A program made the translations under genes and the position numbers. The notes under the pieces are model-generated. The model had not been told where the DNA came from, searched no databases, and worked only from the letters and a program-made list of their open reading frames with translations. Positions 50,242 through 57,881 of a stretch of 64,000 bases of DNA are shown piece after piece. Source of the stretch: Prevotella communis (lineage in GTDB: Bacteria; Bacteroidota; Bacteroidia; Bacteroidales; Bacteroidaceae); assembly GCF_022024175.1 (NCBI RefSeq), contig NZ_CP091794.1:806001-870000 (forward strand), given 5' to 3'. The number at the start of each line of letters is the position of its first letter. Position 1 is the first letter of the stretch.

Positions 50242-50625
50242 ATGAAGTCTATCCGTATTTTTGCGATGGCGCTTGCAACAATGGGTGTCATCCATATCGT
50301 AGCTACTTTTACTCCATTAATTAATGGTGGTTTGGAGTTGCTAAGTCCGGCCAAGCAGCAGGCTATGATTTATATGAGCCTAATGTGTGGCATGCTACTA
50401 ATAGTGTGCGGCTTGCTTATAGCAATGCTACATAAGAAAGTAAAAGAACATCCGTTTCTACGTAGGCCATATATGTTGATATATGGTGCACTGAGCGTTG
50501 ATGGCATAGCGGCTGTCGCTTTCATGCCTCATAACCCGTTTGCGTGGCTGGTGTTTATACTTATTTGTTGTTTGGCTATTTCCCAAAAAGCATGGGAAGA
50601 GAAAACGATAATATCAAATGAATAG
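50242..50625 (+). CDS. Hypothetical four-helix membrane protein
   Basis: 127 residues with about four membrane segments (~5-25, 42-62, 75-92, 100-118). No family recognised. The gene starts 9 bp after the DJ-1/VOC gene and slightly overlaps the next GNAT gene if that uses the earlier ATG, so it is in the same operon. AT content appears higher than in neighbouring housekeeping genes. Confidence 0.65.
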   Translation: MKSIRIFAMALATMGVIHIVATFTPLINGGLELLSPAKQQAMIYMSLMCGMLLIVCGLLIAMLHKKVKEHPFLRRPYMLIYGALSVDGIAAVAFMPHNPFAWLVFILICCLAISQKAWEEKTIISNE

Positions 50626-50632
50626 AATTACA

Positions 50633-51160
50633 ATGGAAACAAATCGTATCATATTGCGCCCTTGGCGCGAATCGGATGCGGAGACACTGTATAAATGGGC
50701 TTCTGATCCTGATGTGGGGCCTCGTGCAGGATGGCCACCTCATCAGAATGTGGAGGAGAGTCTGGAGATTATTCGCACTGTATTTAATGACGTGCTGCAC
50801 ACATGGGCTATCGTTCTAAAAGAGACTGACGAGCCTATTGGCGCTATGGGGTACGGCCCGTCGTGCGAGTGCGATCTGCCGGCCCGCGAGGGTGAACCGC
50901 TCATTGGTTATTGGGTGGCCAAGCCCTATTGGAATAAAGGCATCTGTACAGAGGCGCTGCGCCTGATGTTAGACCACATCCGAGAATCGACAGACATCAA
51001 ATCGCTCATTAGCGGCCACTTCGTAGATAATCCAGCTTCTGGTAGAGTAATGGAAAAGTGTGGTTTCGTTCCCACAGGCGAAACCTGCATTGATGCGAAC
51101 CAGTATCAGGGCGCGAATCGGCCTATCAGAGTTTTGAGATTGGAACTGTTCAAGTGTTAA
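50633..51160 (+). CDS. GNAT-family N-acetyltransferase (RimJ/RimL-like)
   Basis: 175 residues from the ATG at 50633, which gives the usual METNRIILRPWRESD start (ATG at 50618 is an alternative overlapping the previous gene). Acetyl-CoA region YWVAKPYWNKGICTEALRL and the ending VMEKCGFVPTGET are typical. RimJ/RimL-like members acetylate ribosomal proteins, antibiotics or small molecules. Confidence 0.87.
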   Translation: METNRIILRPWRESDAETLYKWASDPDVGPRAGWPPHQNVEESLEIIRTVFNDVLHTWAIVLKETDEPIGAMGYGPSCECDLPAREGEPLIGYWVAKPYWNKGICTEALRLMLDHIRESTDIKSLISGHFVDNPASGRVMEKCGFVPTGETCIDANQYQGANRPIRVLRLELFKC

Positions 51161-51191
51161 ATCCGTGTTAAAATATTCATTTCTCTTGACT

Positions 51192-51218
51192 CGTCCCTAA
51201 GGGCATAGCTTAATTTTG
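51192..51218 (+). promoter_or_regulatory. MerR-gene promoter with small dyad
   Basis: -7 box TAATTTTG at 51211-51218. Upstream lies the short dyad CCCTAAGGG (51195-51203), a possible MerR-type operator. Confidence 0.45.
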
Positions 51219-51247
51219 CAGTCGCTTAGCAAATACATCGCGCGATT

Positions 51248-52072
51248 ATGAATTTTAAAAAGAAATTAAAAATCGGAGAGTTCTCACAGTTGATGCAGGT
51301 AACAGTTAAAACTCTGCGTCATTATGAACTGAAGGGACTACTTGTGCCTGACGAGGTGGACGAGTGGACGGGCTATCGCTATTACAGCATCGACCAGATG
51401 CAACGGCTAAAAACTATACGCGACCTGCAACGTCTCGGTTTCTCGCTGGATGAGATTAAGGACCTGTGCGATTCATATTCTCACACTCCTACCATCCGCC
51501 AGCTTACTGAGAAGATAAAGGAAACAGAGGCTGAGCTGAAACTGCTGATTGCCCGTCGTAATCAACTGCTCGACTGGAAGAACGCTCGCAAAGAAATGAA
51601 GACAATGGAAAAGATTAGTATTCAATCTCTGCCCGAAATCATCGTGGCAAGTCATCGTGAAGTAATTCCTAATTACGCCGCTATCGGCCCTATGTGTGTC
51701 GAGAAGATTGGACCCGAAATGCAGCGTTTGGGTTGTAAGTGTCCACCGCCAGGTTACTGCTTCACCGTGGAGCATAACAAGGAGTACACACCGACGGACA
51801 TCGATATCGAGTATTGCGAACAGGTGGAGGAGATGGGCCAAGACAGCGCCATCATCAAGTTTAAACGTTTGCCTGCTGTACCCAAGGCCCTCTGCATGAA
51901 GCACGTTGGTCCTTACGAACGCTTCTATGAGTCGTTTACCGAAGCCTTCCGCTACATAGAGGAGCAAGGGTACAAAGTAGTTGGCCAGCATCGCACCTGT
52001 TATATTGATGGTGCCTGGAATCAGGAAGACCCGGAGAAATGGCTATCGGTGATTCAGATTCCGATAGAGTAG
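51248..52072 (+). CDS. MerR-family regulator with GyrI-like effector domain
   Basis: 274 residues. The MerR winged-helix domain (KIGEFSQLMQVTVKTLRHYE, TGYRYYSIDQMQRLK, LGFSLDEIKDLC), a coiled coil (~85-118), and a GyrI/BmrR-like effector domain (~125-274) with ALCMKHVGPYERFYESF and HRTCYIDGAW. BmrR-like proteins bind lipophilic cations or other small molecules and activate efflux or detoxification genes. No efflux pump is adjacent; the neighbouring enzymes may be targets. Confidence 0.9.
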   Translation: MNFKKKLKIGEFSQLMQVTVKTLRHYELKGLLVPDEVDEWTGYRYYSIDQMQRLKTIRDLQRLGFSLDEIKDLCDSYSHTPTIRQLTEKIKETEAELKLLIARRNQLLDWKNARKEMKTMEKISIQSLPEIIVASHREVIPNYAAIGPMCVEKIGPEMQRLGCKCPPPGYCFTVEHNKEYTPTDIDIEYCEQVEEMGQDSAIIKFKRLPAVPKALCMKHVGPYERFYESFTEAFRYIEEQGYKVVGQHRTCYIDGAWNQEDPEKWLSVIQIPIE

Positions 52073-52081
52073 AAATCATTT

Positions 52082-52112
52082 TTGCCGCCCCATTTGTTAT
52101 GGGGCGGCAATT
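52082..52112. terminator. Strong hairpin after MerR gene
   Basis: Stem TTGCCGCCCCAT (52082-52093) and ATGGGGCGGCAA (52099-52110) with a 5-nt loop. The T-run is short (TTC), so termination may be partial. Confidence 0.75.
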
Positions 52113-52217
52113 CAGATGAGTTATGGCTTAGGTTATGCTAACTTAATACGTCAAATCAAGAAGTTTCGACATTGAGTAATCGTAATTTTATAATTGAAAA
52201 CAAAAAAGAATAATAAG

Positions 52218-52706
52218 ATGAATAATAAAGCACTTGTCGTTATCGACATTCAGAATGATATCACCAAACACTATCGTGACATTATCGATAACATCAATGC
52301 CGCTATTGAATGGGCTGTGGCTGAGGGTATGCAGGTTGTGTATATCAAGCATAATAACATCACGGCTGCTACGCGAACGTTCAAGCCAGGTAGCAAGGGC
52401 GAAGAACTGGTTCCTGAGATGAAGGTCGTGTCAGACAATATCTTCGTAAAGACGAAAAGCAACGCCCTTACAAGCGAGGCGTTTTCTGCTTTCATCGCTG
52501 CGAACGGCATCAATGAGTTCTACGTAGCTGGCGCGGATGCTACAGGCTGCGTGAAATCGACGTGTTTCAATATGACCAAGGCAGGCTTCACGGTGCATGT
52601 CCTCTCAGACTGCGTCACCAGTTATGACCTGAAAAAGCTCCCAGAGATGCTCGCCTATTACGAAAGCAAAGGCTGCGAGGTGAAGAAACTTGTAGAATAC
52701 AAATGA
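52218..52706 (+). CDS. Isochorismatase-like cysteine hydrolase
   Basis: 162 residues. Catalytic triad positions: Asp in ALVVIDIQNDIT, Lys in FVKTKSNAL, and Cys in VAGADATGCVKSTCFN. The family includes nicotinamidases, ureidoacrylate and isochorismate hydrolases; no specific substrate is assigned. The start at 52218 is chosen as the family start; an upstream TTG adds a Lys/Asn-rich stretch. The next gene overlaps its stop by 4 bp. Confidence 0.88.
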   Translation: MNNKALVVIDIQNDITKHYRDIIDNINAAIEWAVAEGMQVVYIKHNNITAATRTFKPGSKGEELVPEMKVVSDNIFVKTKSNALTSEAFSAFIAANGINEFYVAGADATGCVKSTCFNMTKAGFTVHVLSDCVTSYDLKKLPEMLAYYESKGCEVKKLVEYK

Positions 52707-53275
52707 ATATCCTAATCATTAACGGAAGTCCTCGTAAGAAGGGACTGATATCGCAGATGCTCGGCATCATGCGCGAGGAAGCGGAAAAACGAGACGATAC
52801 GGTGGAGATGGTCTATACCAACGACCTGACCGTGAAGCCCTGTATCGGCTGTATGGCCTGTCGAACGAAGGAGAAATGCGTACTCGCTGAGGACGATTCG
52901 CAGCGGGTACTGCAGATGATGCAGCAGGCCGATGCCATCATCATGGGTGCGCCCTGCTACTGGGGCAACATCCCAGGACAGATGAAGCTGATGTTCGACC
53001 GTCAGGTCTATGGCATGATGCGCGACACCCCACGCTTTCCAGAGCCGCTGATGAAAGGCAAGAAGTGTATCCTCATCAGCACCTGCACCACGCCTTGGCC
53101 TTGGAACATCCTGTTCAAGCAGTCGCGCGGCGCCATCCGCGCCATGCGTGAAATCGCCCACTATGCGGGATTTAAGATTGTAAGCACTATCGAGCGCGGC
53201 GGCACAGCAATGCATCCTGAACTCACAGACAAAGACAAACAAAAATGCCGCAAGGCAATTGAAAGACTTAGTTAA
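52703..53275 (+). CDS. NADPH-dependent FMN reductase / flavodoxin-fold protein
   Basis: 190 residues. FMN-binding loop NGSPRKKGLISQML near the start, CIGCMACRTKEKCVLAEDD (a Cys-containing insertion common to this subgroup), and GAPCYWGNIPGQMKLMFDR. Probable quinone or nitro reductase. It overlaps the isochorismatase-like gene by 4 bp. Similar to the protein at 55247 (shared MGC/ACF-type motif), so the two are paralogues. Confidence 0.88.
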   Translation: MNILIINGSPRKKGLISQMLGIMREEAEKRDDTVEMVYTNDLTVKPCIGCMACRTKEKCVLAEDDSQRVLQMMQQADAIIMGAPCYWGNIPGQMKLMFDRQVYGMMRDTPRFPEPLMKGKKCILISTCTTPWPWNILFKQSRGAIRAMREIAHYAGFKIVSTIERGGTAMHPELTDKDKQKCRKAIERLS

Positions 53276-53276
53276 A

Positions 53277-53303
53277 ATGAAAGTATTAGTCATTGAAACA
53301 TAG
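53277..53303 (+). pseudogene. Tiny reading frame resembling the start of a flavodoxin gene
   Basis: ATG at 53277 encodes MKVLVIET followed by TAG. MKVLVI is the usual opening of flavodoxin-fold NAD(P)H reductases (compare MNILIINGS at 52703 and MNILILSGS at 55247). It may be a leftover 5-prime end of a deleted gene. Confidence 0.35.
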
Positions 53304-53327
53304 GGGACATTAAATTGGAATATAATT

Positions 53328-53612
53328 ATGGTAAGAGTTAATAGTATGTTTAATGTAAAGGATGAGGCTGATGCCCAGCTGGTAAAGCAGATGGCACGGC
53401 AACTTATTGAGCAATCGCGTTTAGAAGAGGGCAACCTCTCTTACGACCTTTTCCAGGGTAGTGCTCCAACATGCCTGTTGTTTTGCGAGACTTGGCTTGA
53501 TAATGATGCCTTTAAGGCTCATGTCGCCAGCCAGCACTACACCACCATTATGCCAAGAATCAAGCAGCTCATCGTTGGCAATAAAGATCTTAAGATATTT
53601 GAGTATGAATAA
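53328..53612 (+). CDS. Antibiotic biosynthesis monooxygenase (ABM) domain protein
   Basis: 94 residues, one ABM domain: VRVNSMFNVKDEADAQLVKQ, LSYDLFQGSAPTCLLFCETW and the ending VASQHYTTIMPRIKQL. These small dimeric proteins include quinol monooxygenases and haem-degrading relatives. The next esterase gene starts within its last codons (8-bp overlap, 53605), which implies coupling. Confidence 0.85.
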   Translation: MVRVNSMFNVKDEADAQLVKQMARQLIEQSRLEEGNLSYDLFQGSAPTCLLFCETWLDNDAFKAHVASQHYTTIMPRIKQLIVGNKDLKIFEYE

Positions 53613-54315
53613 TTCAAAAATAGACACAATAGAAATACAAAGCAAGGTACTTGGGAAAGCGATGGCAATGATGGTCTATGTGCCTGCTGACTTTACGGAG
53701 GGGTTGCCTACGCTTTATTTTATGCACGGGCGTAGTGGCGACGAGTCTATTATTCATGCTTTGGATATACAAACCGTTGCAGACAGAATGATTGCAGACG
53801 GCAGGATGAAACCAATGCTAATTGTCTGCCCAAGGATGGAAGATGCGCTAGGATTAGGTGCTTTCGAAGATTATTTCTTTAACGAGGTGATGCCAATTGT
53901 AGAGAAACGATACAAAACGAGTGTACGTTGCATTGGAGGGGTTTCGGCTGGAGGCTTCATTGCCTTGAACTACGCTTTCCGCCATCCTTATTTATTTGAG
54001 CGAGTAGGCGGTCACATGCCTGCCATCGAAGACGTATTGGATGATGACGACCTGCATTATTTCGGAACCAGTGAGCAATGGAAAGCAAATAATCCGCTTT
54101 TCCTGGTTCAGAAGTGTACTTTGCCTTCAACTATGGAGATTTATCTTGACGCAGGAAGTGAGGACGAAGGTGGATTTTATCGAGGATGTGCGCAACTGGC
54201 AGAAAGATTGGCAGCCCGTGGCGCTCAGGTTCAGAATCATTTAAACGAAGGACATCATACCATTGATTATATCAAAGCCCATTTGGAGGAATATCTTATG
54301 TTTTATGCTAAATAA
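53605..54315 (+). CDS. Esterase D-like alpha/beta-hydrolase
   Basis: 236 residues. The nucleophile elbow is GGVSAGGFIAL (GxSxG, Ser) with PTLYFMHGRSGDESII near the start and HHTIDYIKAHLEE near the end carrying the likely catalytic His. Resembles the esterase D/S-formylglutathione hydrolase group. ATG at 53605 is chosen because it overlaps the ABM gene by 8 bp and gives a normal start; the earlier in-frame ATG runs through the ABM gene. Confidence 0.83.
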   Translation: MNNSKIDTIEIQSKVLGKAMAMMVYVPADFTEGLPTLYFMHGRSGDESIIHALDIQTVADRMIADGRMKPMLIVCPRMEDALGLGAFEDYFFNEVMPIVEKRYKTSVRCIGGVSAGGFIALNYAFRHPYLFERVGGHMPAIEDVLDDDDLHYFGTSEQWKANNPLFLVQKCTLPSTMEIYLDAGSEDEGGFYRGCAQLAERLAARGAQVQNHLNEGHHTIDYIKAHLEEYLMFYAK

Positions 54316-54324
54316 AAGTAGATT

Positions 54325-54738
54325 ATGAGTAATGCTGGAACAATAAAAGACAATAAACACTATATGAATGAAATGATTGCATGCTATAGAGAAGAAGCCA
54401 TCGAATGTGTAAAAGATCATGTTCTCCAGATACATAAGCAAATATATGCCAAGTATAATGGGGATTTTGACAGGATCTATACGGAAGGGTACAACAGCAA
54501 GTCCTATACGGGTAGGGTGATTGAGCCAGGAAAGATTTATGAACTGAGTTATCTGGAATGTACGTGCCCTAAAGTAAAATGTGGGCTGAGAAACCATCCG
54601 CAGCAATGTGAGTGCTCACGACAGAGCATCCTATATATCTTGTCGCAACTTGAACCAGATAGCCATTTCGAGGTTCGGATTGAGAATACGATTCTCAAGG
54701 GAAGCGACCGTTGTACTTTCAGAATAACAAAGCTTTGA
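54325..54738 (+). CDS. Hypothetical Cys-rich protein
   Basis: 137 residues, soluble. The C-terminal half has a Cys-rich stretch CTCPKVKCGLRNHPQQCECS and later GSDRCTFRI, a pattern similar to the C-terminal ligand- or metal-binding part of V4R or aminothiazoline-hydrolase-type proteins, but the family is not firmly recognised. The last two codons (KL) and stop lie on DNA (54732-54761) that resembles the end of the flavodoxin gene at 55247, in another frame, so the gene end may be chimeric. Confidence 0.6.
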   Translation: MSNAGTIKDNKHYMNEMIACYREEAIECVKDHVLQIHKQIYAKYNGDFDRIYTEGYNSKSYTGRVIEPGKIYELSYLECTCPKVKCGLRNHPQQCECSRQSILYILSQLEPDSHFEVRIENTILKGSDRCTFRITKL

Positions 54739-54761
54739 ACGAGGCGTTCGAGTTAGGACAA
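54732..54761 (+). pseudogene. Remnant of a flavodoxin-gene 3-prime end
   Basis: 25 of 30 bases match 55742-55771, the ALNEAFELG end of the flavodoxin gene; the differences fall mainly at third codon positions. Here the frame reads ALNEAFELGQ followed by W. It is a small duplicated fragment left by an earlier rearrangement. Confidence 0.55.
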
Positions 54762-54764
54762 TGG

Positions 54765-54806
54765 AAACTGGTTACATGGTTACAGCTGTAACCATGTAAC
54801 CAGTTT
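54765..54806. repeat. Perfect 42-bp palindrome with no spacer
   Basis: Arms 54765-54785 and 54786-54806 are exact reverse complements, built on GGTTACATGGTTACAG. On the plus strand it is followed by TGTTGTTTT. It may act as terminator, operator or a dispersed palindromic element. Confidence 0.85.
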
Positions 54807-54889
54807 TGTTGTTTTGACTATTATGCGTTATTGTAAGCAGCTAAATATCAGTATAATATGACATTTTTGTAGTTGTTCTTTTTACCTCT

Positions 54890-54923
54890 GCGGTTACATG
54901 GTTACAGTTGTAACCGTAACCGC
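54890..54923. repeat. Second, imperfect GGTTACATGGTTACA palindrome
   Basis: GCGGTTACATGGTTACA with GTAACCGTAACCGC on the other side; one arm has two bases extra. Related to the palindrome at 54765. Confidence 0.7.
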
Positions 54924-54945
54924 TTTTGCTGTCGGATATTAGGCC

Positions 54946-55079
54946 TCGCAGGGGAAACATTATGGTTCGCAGGGAGAAAGCCTAAGGGTAACAGGGAGAA
55001 AAACGGCACCTTTCTATCGTTGGCCTATACCCAAATGATTGTGTGCCTATACGCAAACTACCGTTCGTCTATACTCAAA
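54946..55079. repeat. Phased 21-22-bp direct repeats in a gene-free stretch
   Basis: First set: TCGCAGGGGAAA, TCGCAGGGAGAAA and ACAGGGAGAAA, about 21-22 bp apart (54946, 54967 and 54991). Second set: CCTATACCCAAA, CCTATACGCAAA, TCTATACTCAAA starting at 55024, 55046, 55068, an exact 22-bp period. With the two palindromes, this accounts for most of the 500-bp stretch between 54739 and 55246, which has no gene. Confidence 0.6.
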
Positions 55080-55153
55080 TTGAAACGCATTTCAAAACGA
55101 TGAACAATGTATACTCGCTTCATTACGCCATTAGTTATCTCAATATCCGTCCA

Positions 55154-55218
55154 TTCGTCACAAATTCGTGCTGTTTATCCCAAATGTTTGGTAATCCCCG
55201 TAACAATATGTAATTTTG
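55154..55218 (+). promoter_or_regulatory. Shared regulatory element, copy D, with promoter
   Basis: TTCGTCACA (55154-55162), GTGCTGTTTATCCCA, then TTTG (55187-55190) and TAATTTTG (55211-55218), a 20-bp spacer. Confidence 0.8.
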
Positions 55219-55246
55219 CAGCGTCAAACAGAAAAATGTTTTGAAT

Positions 55247-55783
55247 ATGAATATACTGATTCTCTCAGGAAGCCCCCGGAAGGGCGGCAATACGGATTTG
55301 CTGGTTGAGGCATTCGTCAAAGGTGCCTCGCAGAAGCACCATGTAGAGGTTGTCTCTGTTCACGATTACAAGGTCAATCCCTGCATGGGGTGCAACGCCT
55401 GTTTCAAGAGCAAAGATAATACTTGTGTGCAGAAGGACGATATGCAGACTATCTACGATAAGATGGCTCATGCCGATATGCTCGTGATAGCATCGCCTGT
55501 GTATTTCTACGGACTGAGTGCACAGCTGAAGGCCGTCATCGACCGCTGTCATAATCCCATCAGGGATACGTTCCCCATCAAGAAGATGGCGCTGCTGCTT
55601 GTTGGTGCCGCCACGCTTCCCGAACTCTTTGACAGCATCCTCGCGCAATACCAGCTCTGCCTGAACTTCTTCAAGCTGGAGGATGCCGGTCGCGTGTTGG
55701 TTCGTGGCGCTAAGGATAAAGGCGACATTAAAAATACCGATGCCTTGAACGAGGCATTTGAATTAGGAAAATCATTACAATAA
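55247..55783 (+). CDS. Flavodoxin-family NAD(P)H-dependent oxidoreductase
   Basis: 178 residues. FMN-phosphate loop SGSPRKGGNTDLLVEAF, CMGCNACFKSKDNTCVQKDD in the loop common to this subgroup, and ASPVYFYGLSAQLKAVIDR. Probably reduces quinones, nitro groups or metal ions with FMN. The ATG at 55247 is preferred over a TTG 6 bp earlier. It is first in an operon with a TonB receptor (1-bp gap) and DUF4249, behind copy D of the shared element, hinting that the imported ligand is reduced after entry. Confidence 0.88.
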   Translation: MNILILSGSPRKGGNTDLLVEAFVKGASQKHHVEVVSVHDYKVNPCMGCNACFKSKDNTCVQKDDMQTIYDKMAHADMLVIASPVYFYGLSAQLKAVIDRCHNPIRDTFPIKKMALLLVGAATLPELFDSILAQYQLCLNFFKLEDAGRVLVRGAKDKGDIKNTDALNEAFELGKSLQ

Positions 55784-55784
55784 G

Positions 55785-57878
55785 ATGAAAAAGGTAAGAA
55801 AGTTGGTTTTTAGGATAGCAGCTGCGGCGGTGACCGTGGCACCACTTCCCTGCATGGGCCAGGAAGAGCCCGATATAGCGCGAGAGAAGACGCTGCAGGA
55901 AGTGACCGTTACCTCACGTTCGGCGCAGAAACGCGTGGACGAGGTACAGATTGGCGTGGAGAAAGTGGAGATAGCCACGCTGGCCAAGGTGCCCCAGCTC
56001 TTTGGCGAAAAAGATATCATCAAAAGTCTGCAACTGTTGCCCGGCGTGAAGAGCGAGAGCGAAGGCTCGGGCGGTTATCAGGTACGCGGCGGTACGGCTG
56101 CCCAGAACCTGATACTCCTTGATGGTGCCACGGTCTATAATGCCGGTCATCTGATGGGCCTCTTCTCTACGTTCAACGATGACGCCCTGATGAGTGGCGC
56201 ATTATATAAAGGTATGGTGCCGGCACAGTTTGGCGGCGGCTCTTCATCCGTCTTCGACATCAGCACGCGCTCGGGCGACATGCACGACTATCATTTTGGC
56301 GGCACCATCGGTCTTTTGTCGGCAAAGGTGATGGCCGAGGGCCCCATGCAGGATGGCAAGTCGTCATTCCTCGTCTCTGGCCGACGCTCGTATCTGGACC
56401 TGTTTCTGAAGGCTACAGACAAGTACAAGAACAACACACTGCATTTCTATGATGCCAACGTGCGCCTGAATTTCCACCTGACGCAGAAAGATGTGCTGGC
56501 ACTCTCGTTCTTCCACGGTTTCGACAATATGGGACTGGAGGATATGATGTACATGAAATGGGGTAATACGGCCGCTGCGGCCAACTGGCTGCATACGTTC
56601 TGCGACCAGCATTATGCCAATACCCGCCTGATATACAGCGACTTCAGCAGTAATATCGGTATGAACGTGATGAGCATGGACTATACGTCGAAGGGCTTTA
56701 TCCGTCATGCCACGCTGAACCATCAGCAGACGTGGATGCCCAGCGACCGCCATCACGTGAACTACGGACTGGAGGCTACCTACCTGCAGGTGAAGTCGGC
56801 CGAATGGGATATGGTGCTGCTCCACGAGTGCGAGAAGCGTAATGCCCTGACGGGAGCCCTGTGGATTGGCGACGACTGGAAAATCAGTCCAGCCCTGCAG
56901 TTGCAGGCGGGTGCCCGTCTGCACCTCTTCTCGGCCCTGGGTGGCGCGCCTTACTATCAGATTGATGCCGACGGCAACATCACCGAAACCACCAACCCTG
57001 GCAGCACGCATATCGTGAAGACCTATGCCGACATAGAGCCGCGCCTCAGCGCCAAGATCAGTCTTAATGACCAGCATAACCTGAAGATAGGCTACAGTCG
57101 CACGTCGCAGGATGTGCATGCCCTGAACAACGGGTCGATGTCGATGCCGTTCAGTCGCTACCTCATGTCGAGTAATATCGTGAAGCCCGAGCAGGCCGAC
57201 CAGGTGTCGTTGGGTTGGACGGGTGTGACCAGGGATGGCGCTTACGACTTCTCGGCCGAGACCTATTATAAGACCATACGCAATGTCTATGACTATCGCG
57301 ACGGCAAGATGTTTTATTCGGAGATAGAGGTGGAGCGACTCATCCTGGGCGGTAAGGGACGCGCCTACGGACTGGAGCTCTGTGCCCATAAGAACAATGG
57401 TCCTTTGACGGGATGGATATCCTACACGCTGGCGTGGTCGGAAAACAAGATTGAGGGTATCAACGGCGGACGCTGGTACACGGCGTCCAACGACCGTCGC
57501 CACGACCTCTCCATCGTGGGTATGTACCAGCTGTCGCCTGCGTGGGACCTGGCTGCTACCTGGCATTACAACACGGGTCAGGCCCTGAGCGCCCCGTCGG
57601 CTAAGTATGATATGGATGGCTCTACGTTCTTCTCCTATAGCGAGCGCAACGGCTATCGCGCGCCTGCCTGCCACCGCCTGGACCTCAGCGCCAGCTACAC
57701 CCGTAAGCACGGTAAGGCGACCCATATCTGGTCGTTTGGCATTTATAATGCCTACAACCGCTATAACCCATACGTTATCCGCTTTTCTAACGACGACAGG
57801 AAAGCTTCTGGCACCAAGGTAGAGCAGACGTCGCTCTTTGGCATCGTCCCCTCTGTGTCGTTCACCCTAAAATATTAA
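55785..57878 (+). CDS. TonB-dependent receptor (partner of DUF4249)
   Basis: 697 residues. Signal peptide (basic MKKVRK then AAAAVTVAPLPCMG), TonB-box-like LQEVTVTSR, plug with VRGGTAAQNLILLDGATVYN, and a barrel ending VSFTLKY. There is no carboxypeptidase-like N-terminal domain. Receptors next to DUF4249 lipoproteins are a known Bacteroidota pairing distinct from SusC/SusD. The start lies 1 bp after the flavodoxin gene and the DUF4249 gene starts 3 bp after its stop. Confidence 0.9.
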   Translation: MKKVRKLVFRIAAAAVTVAPLPCMGQEEPDIAREKTLQEVTVTSRSAQKRVDEVQIGVEKVEIATLAKVPQLFGEKDIIKSLQLLPGVKSESEGSGGYQVRGGTAAQNLILLDGATVYNAGHLMGLFSTFNDDALMSGALYKGMVPAQFGGGSSSVFDISTRSGDMHDYHFGGTIGLLSAKVMAEGPMQDGKSSFLVSGRRSYLDLFLKATDKYKNNTLHFYDANVRLNFHLTQKDVLALSFFHGFDNMGLEDMMYMKWGNTAAAANWLHTFCDQHYANTRLIYSDFSSNIGMNVMSMDYTSKGFIRHATLNHQQTWMPSDRHHVNYGLEATYLQVKSAEWDMVLLHECEKRNALTGALWIGDDWKISPALQLQAGARLHLFSALGGAPYYQIDADGNITETTNPGSTHIVKTYADIEPRLSAKISLNDQHNLKIGYSRTSQDVHALNNGSMSMPFSRYLMSSNIVKPEQADQVSLGWTGVTRDGAYDFSAETYYKTIRNVYDYRDGKMFYSEIEVERLILGGKGRAYGLELCAHKNNGPLTGWISYTLAWSENKIEGINGGRWYTASNDRRHDLSIVGMYQLSPAWDLAATWHYNTGQALSAPSAKYDMDGSTFFSYSERNGYRAPACHRLDLSASYTRKHGKATHIWSFGIYNAYNRYNPYVIRFSNDDRKASGTKVEQTSLFGIVPSVSFTLKY

Positions 57879-57881
57879 GAG

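Noticed and set aside
54946..55079. Possible CRISPR array
   Set aside because: Repeats are only 11-13 bp, imperfect, in two different sets of three, and there are no cas genes in the window.
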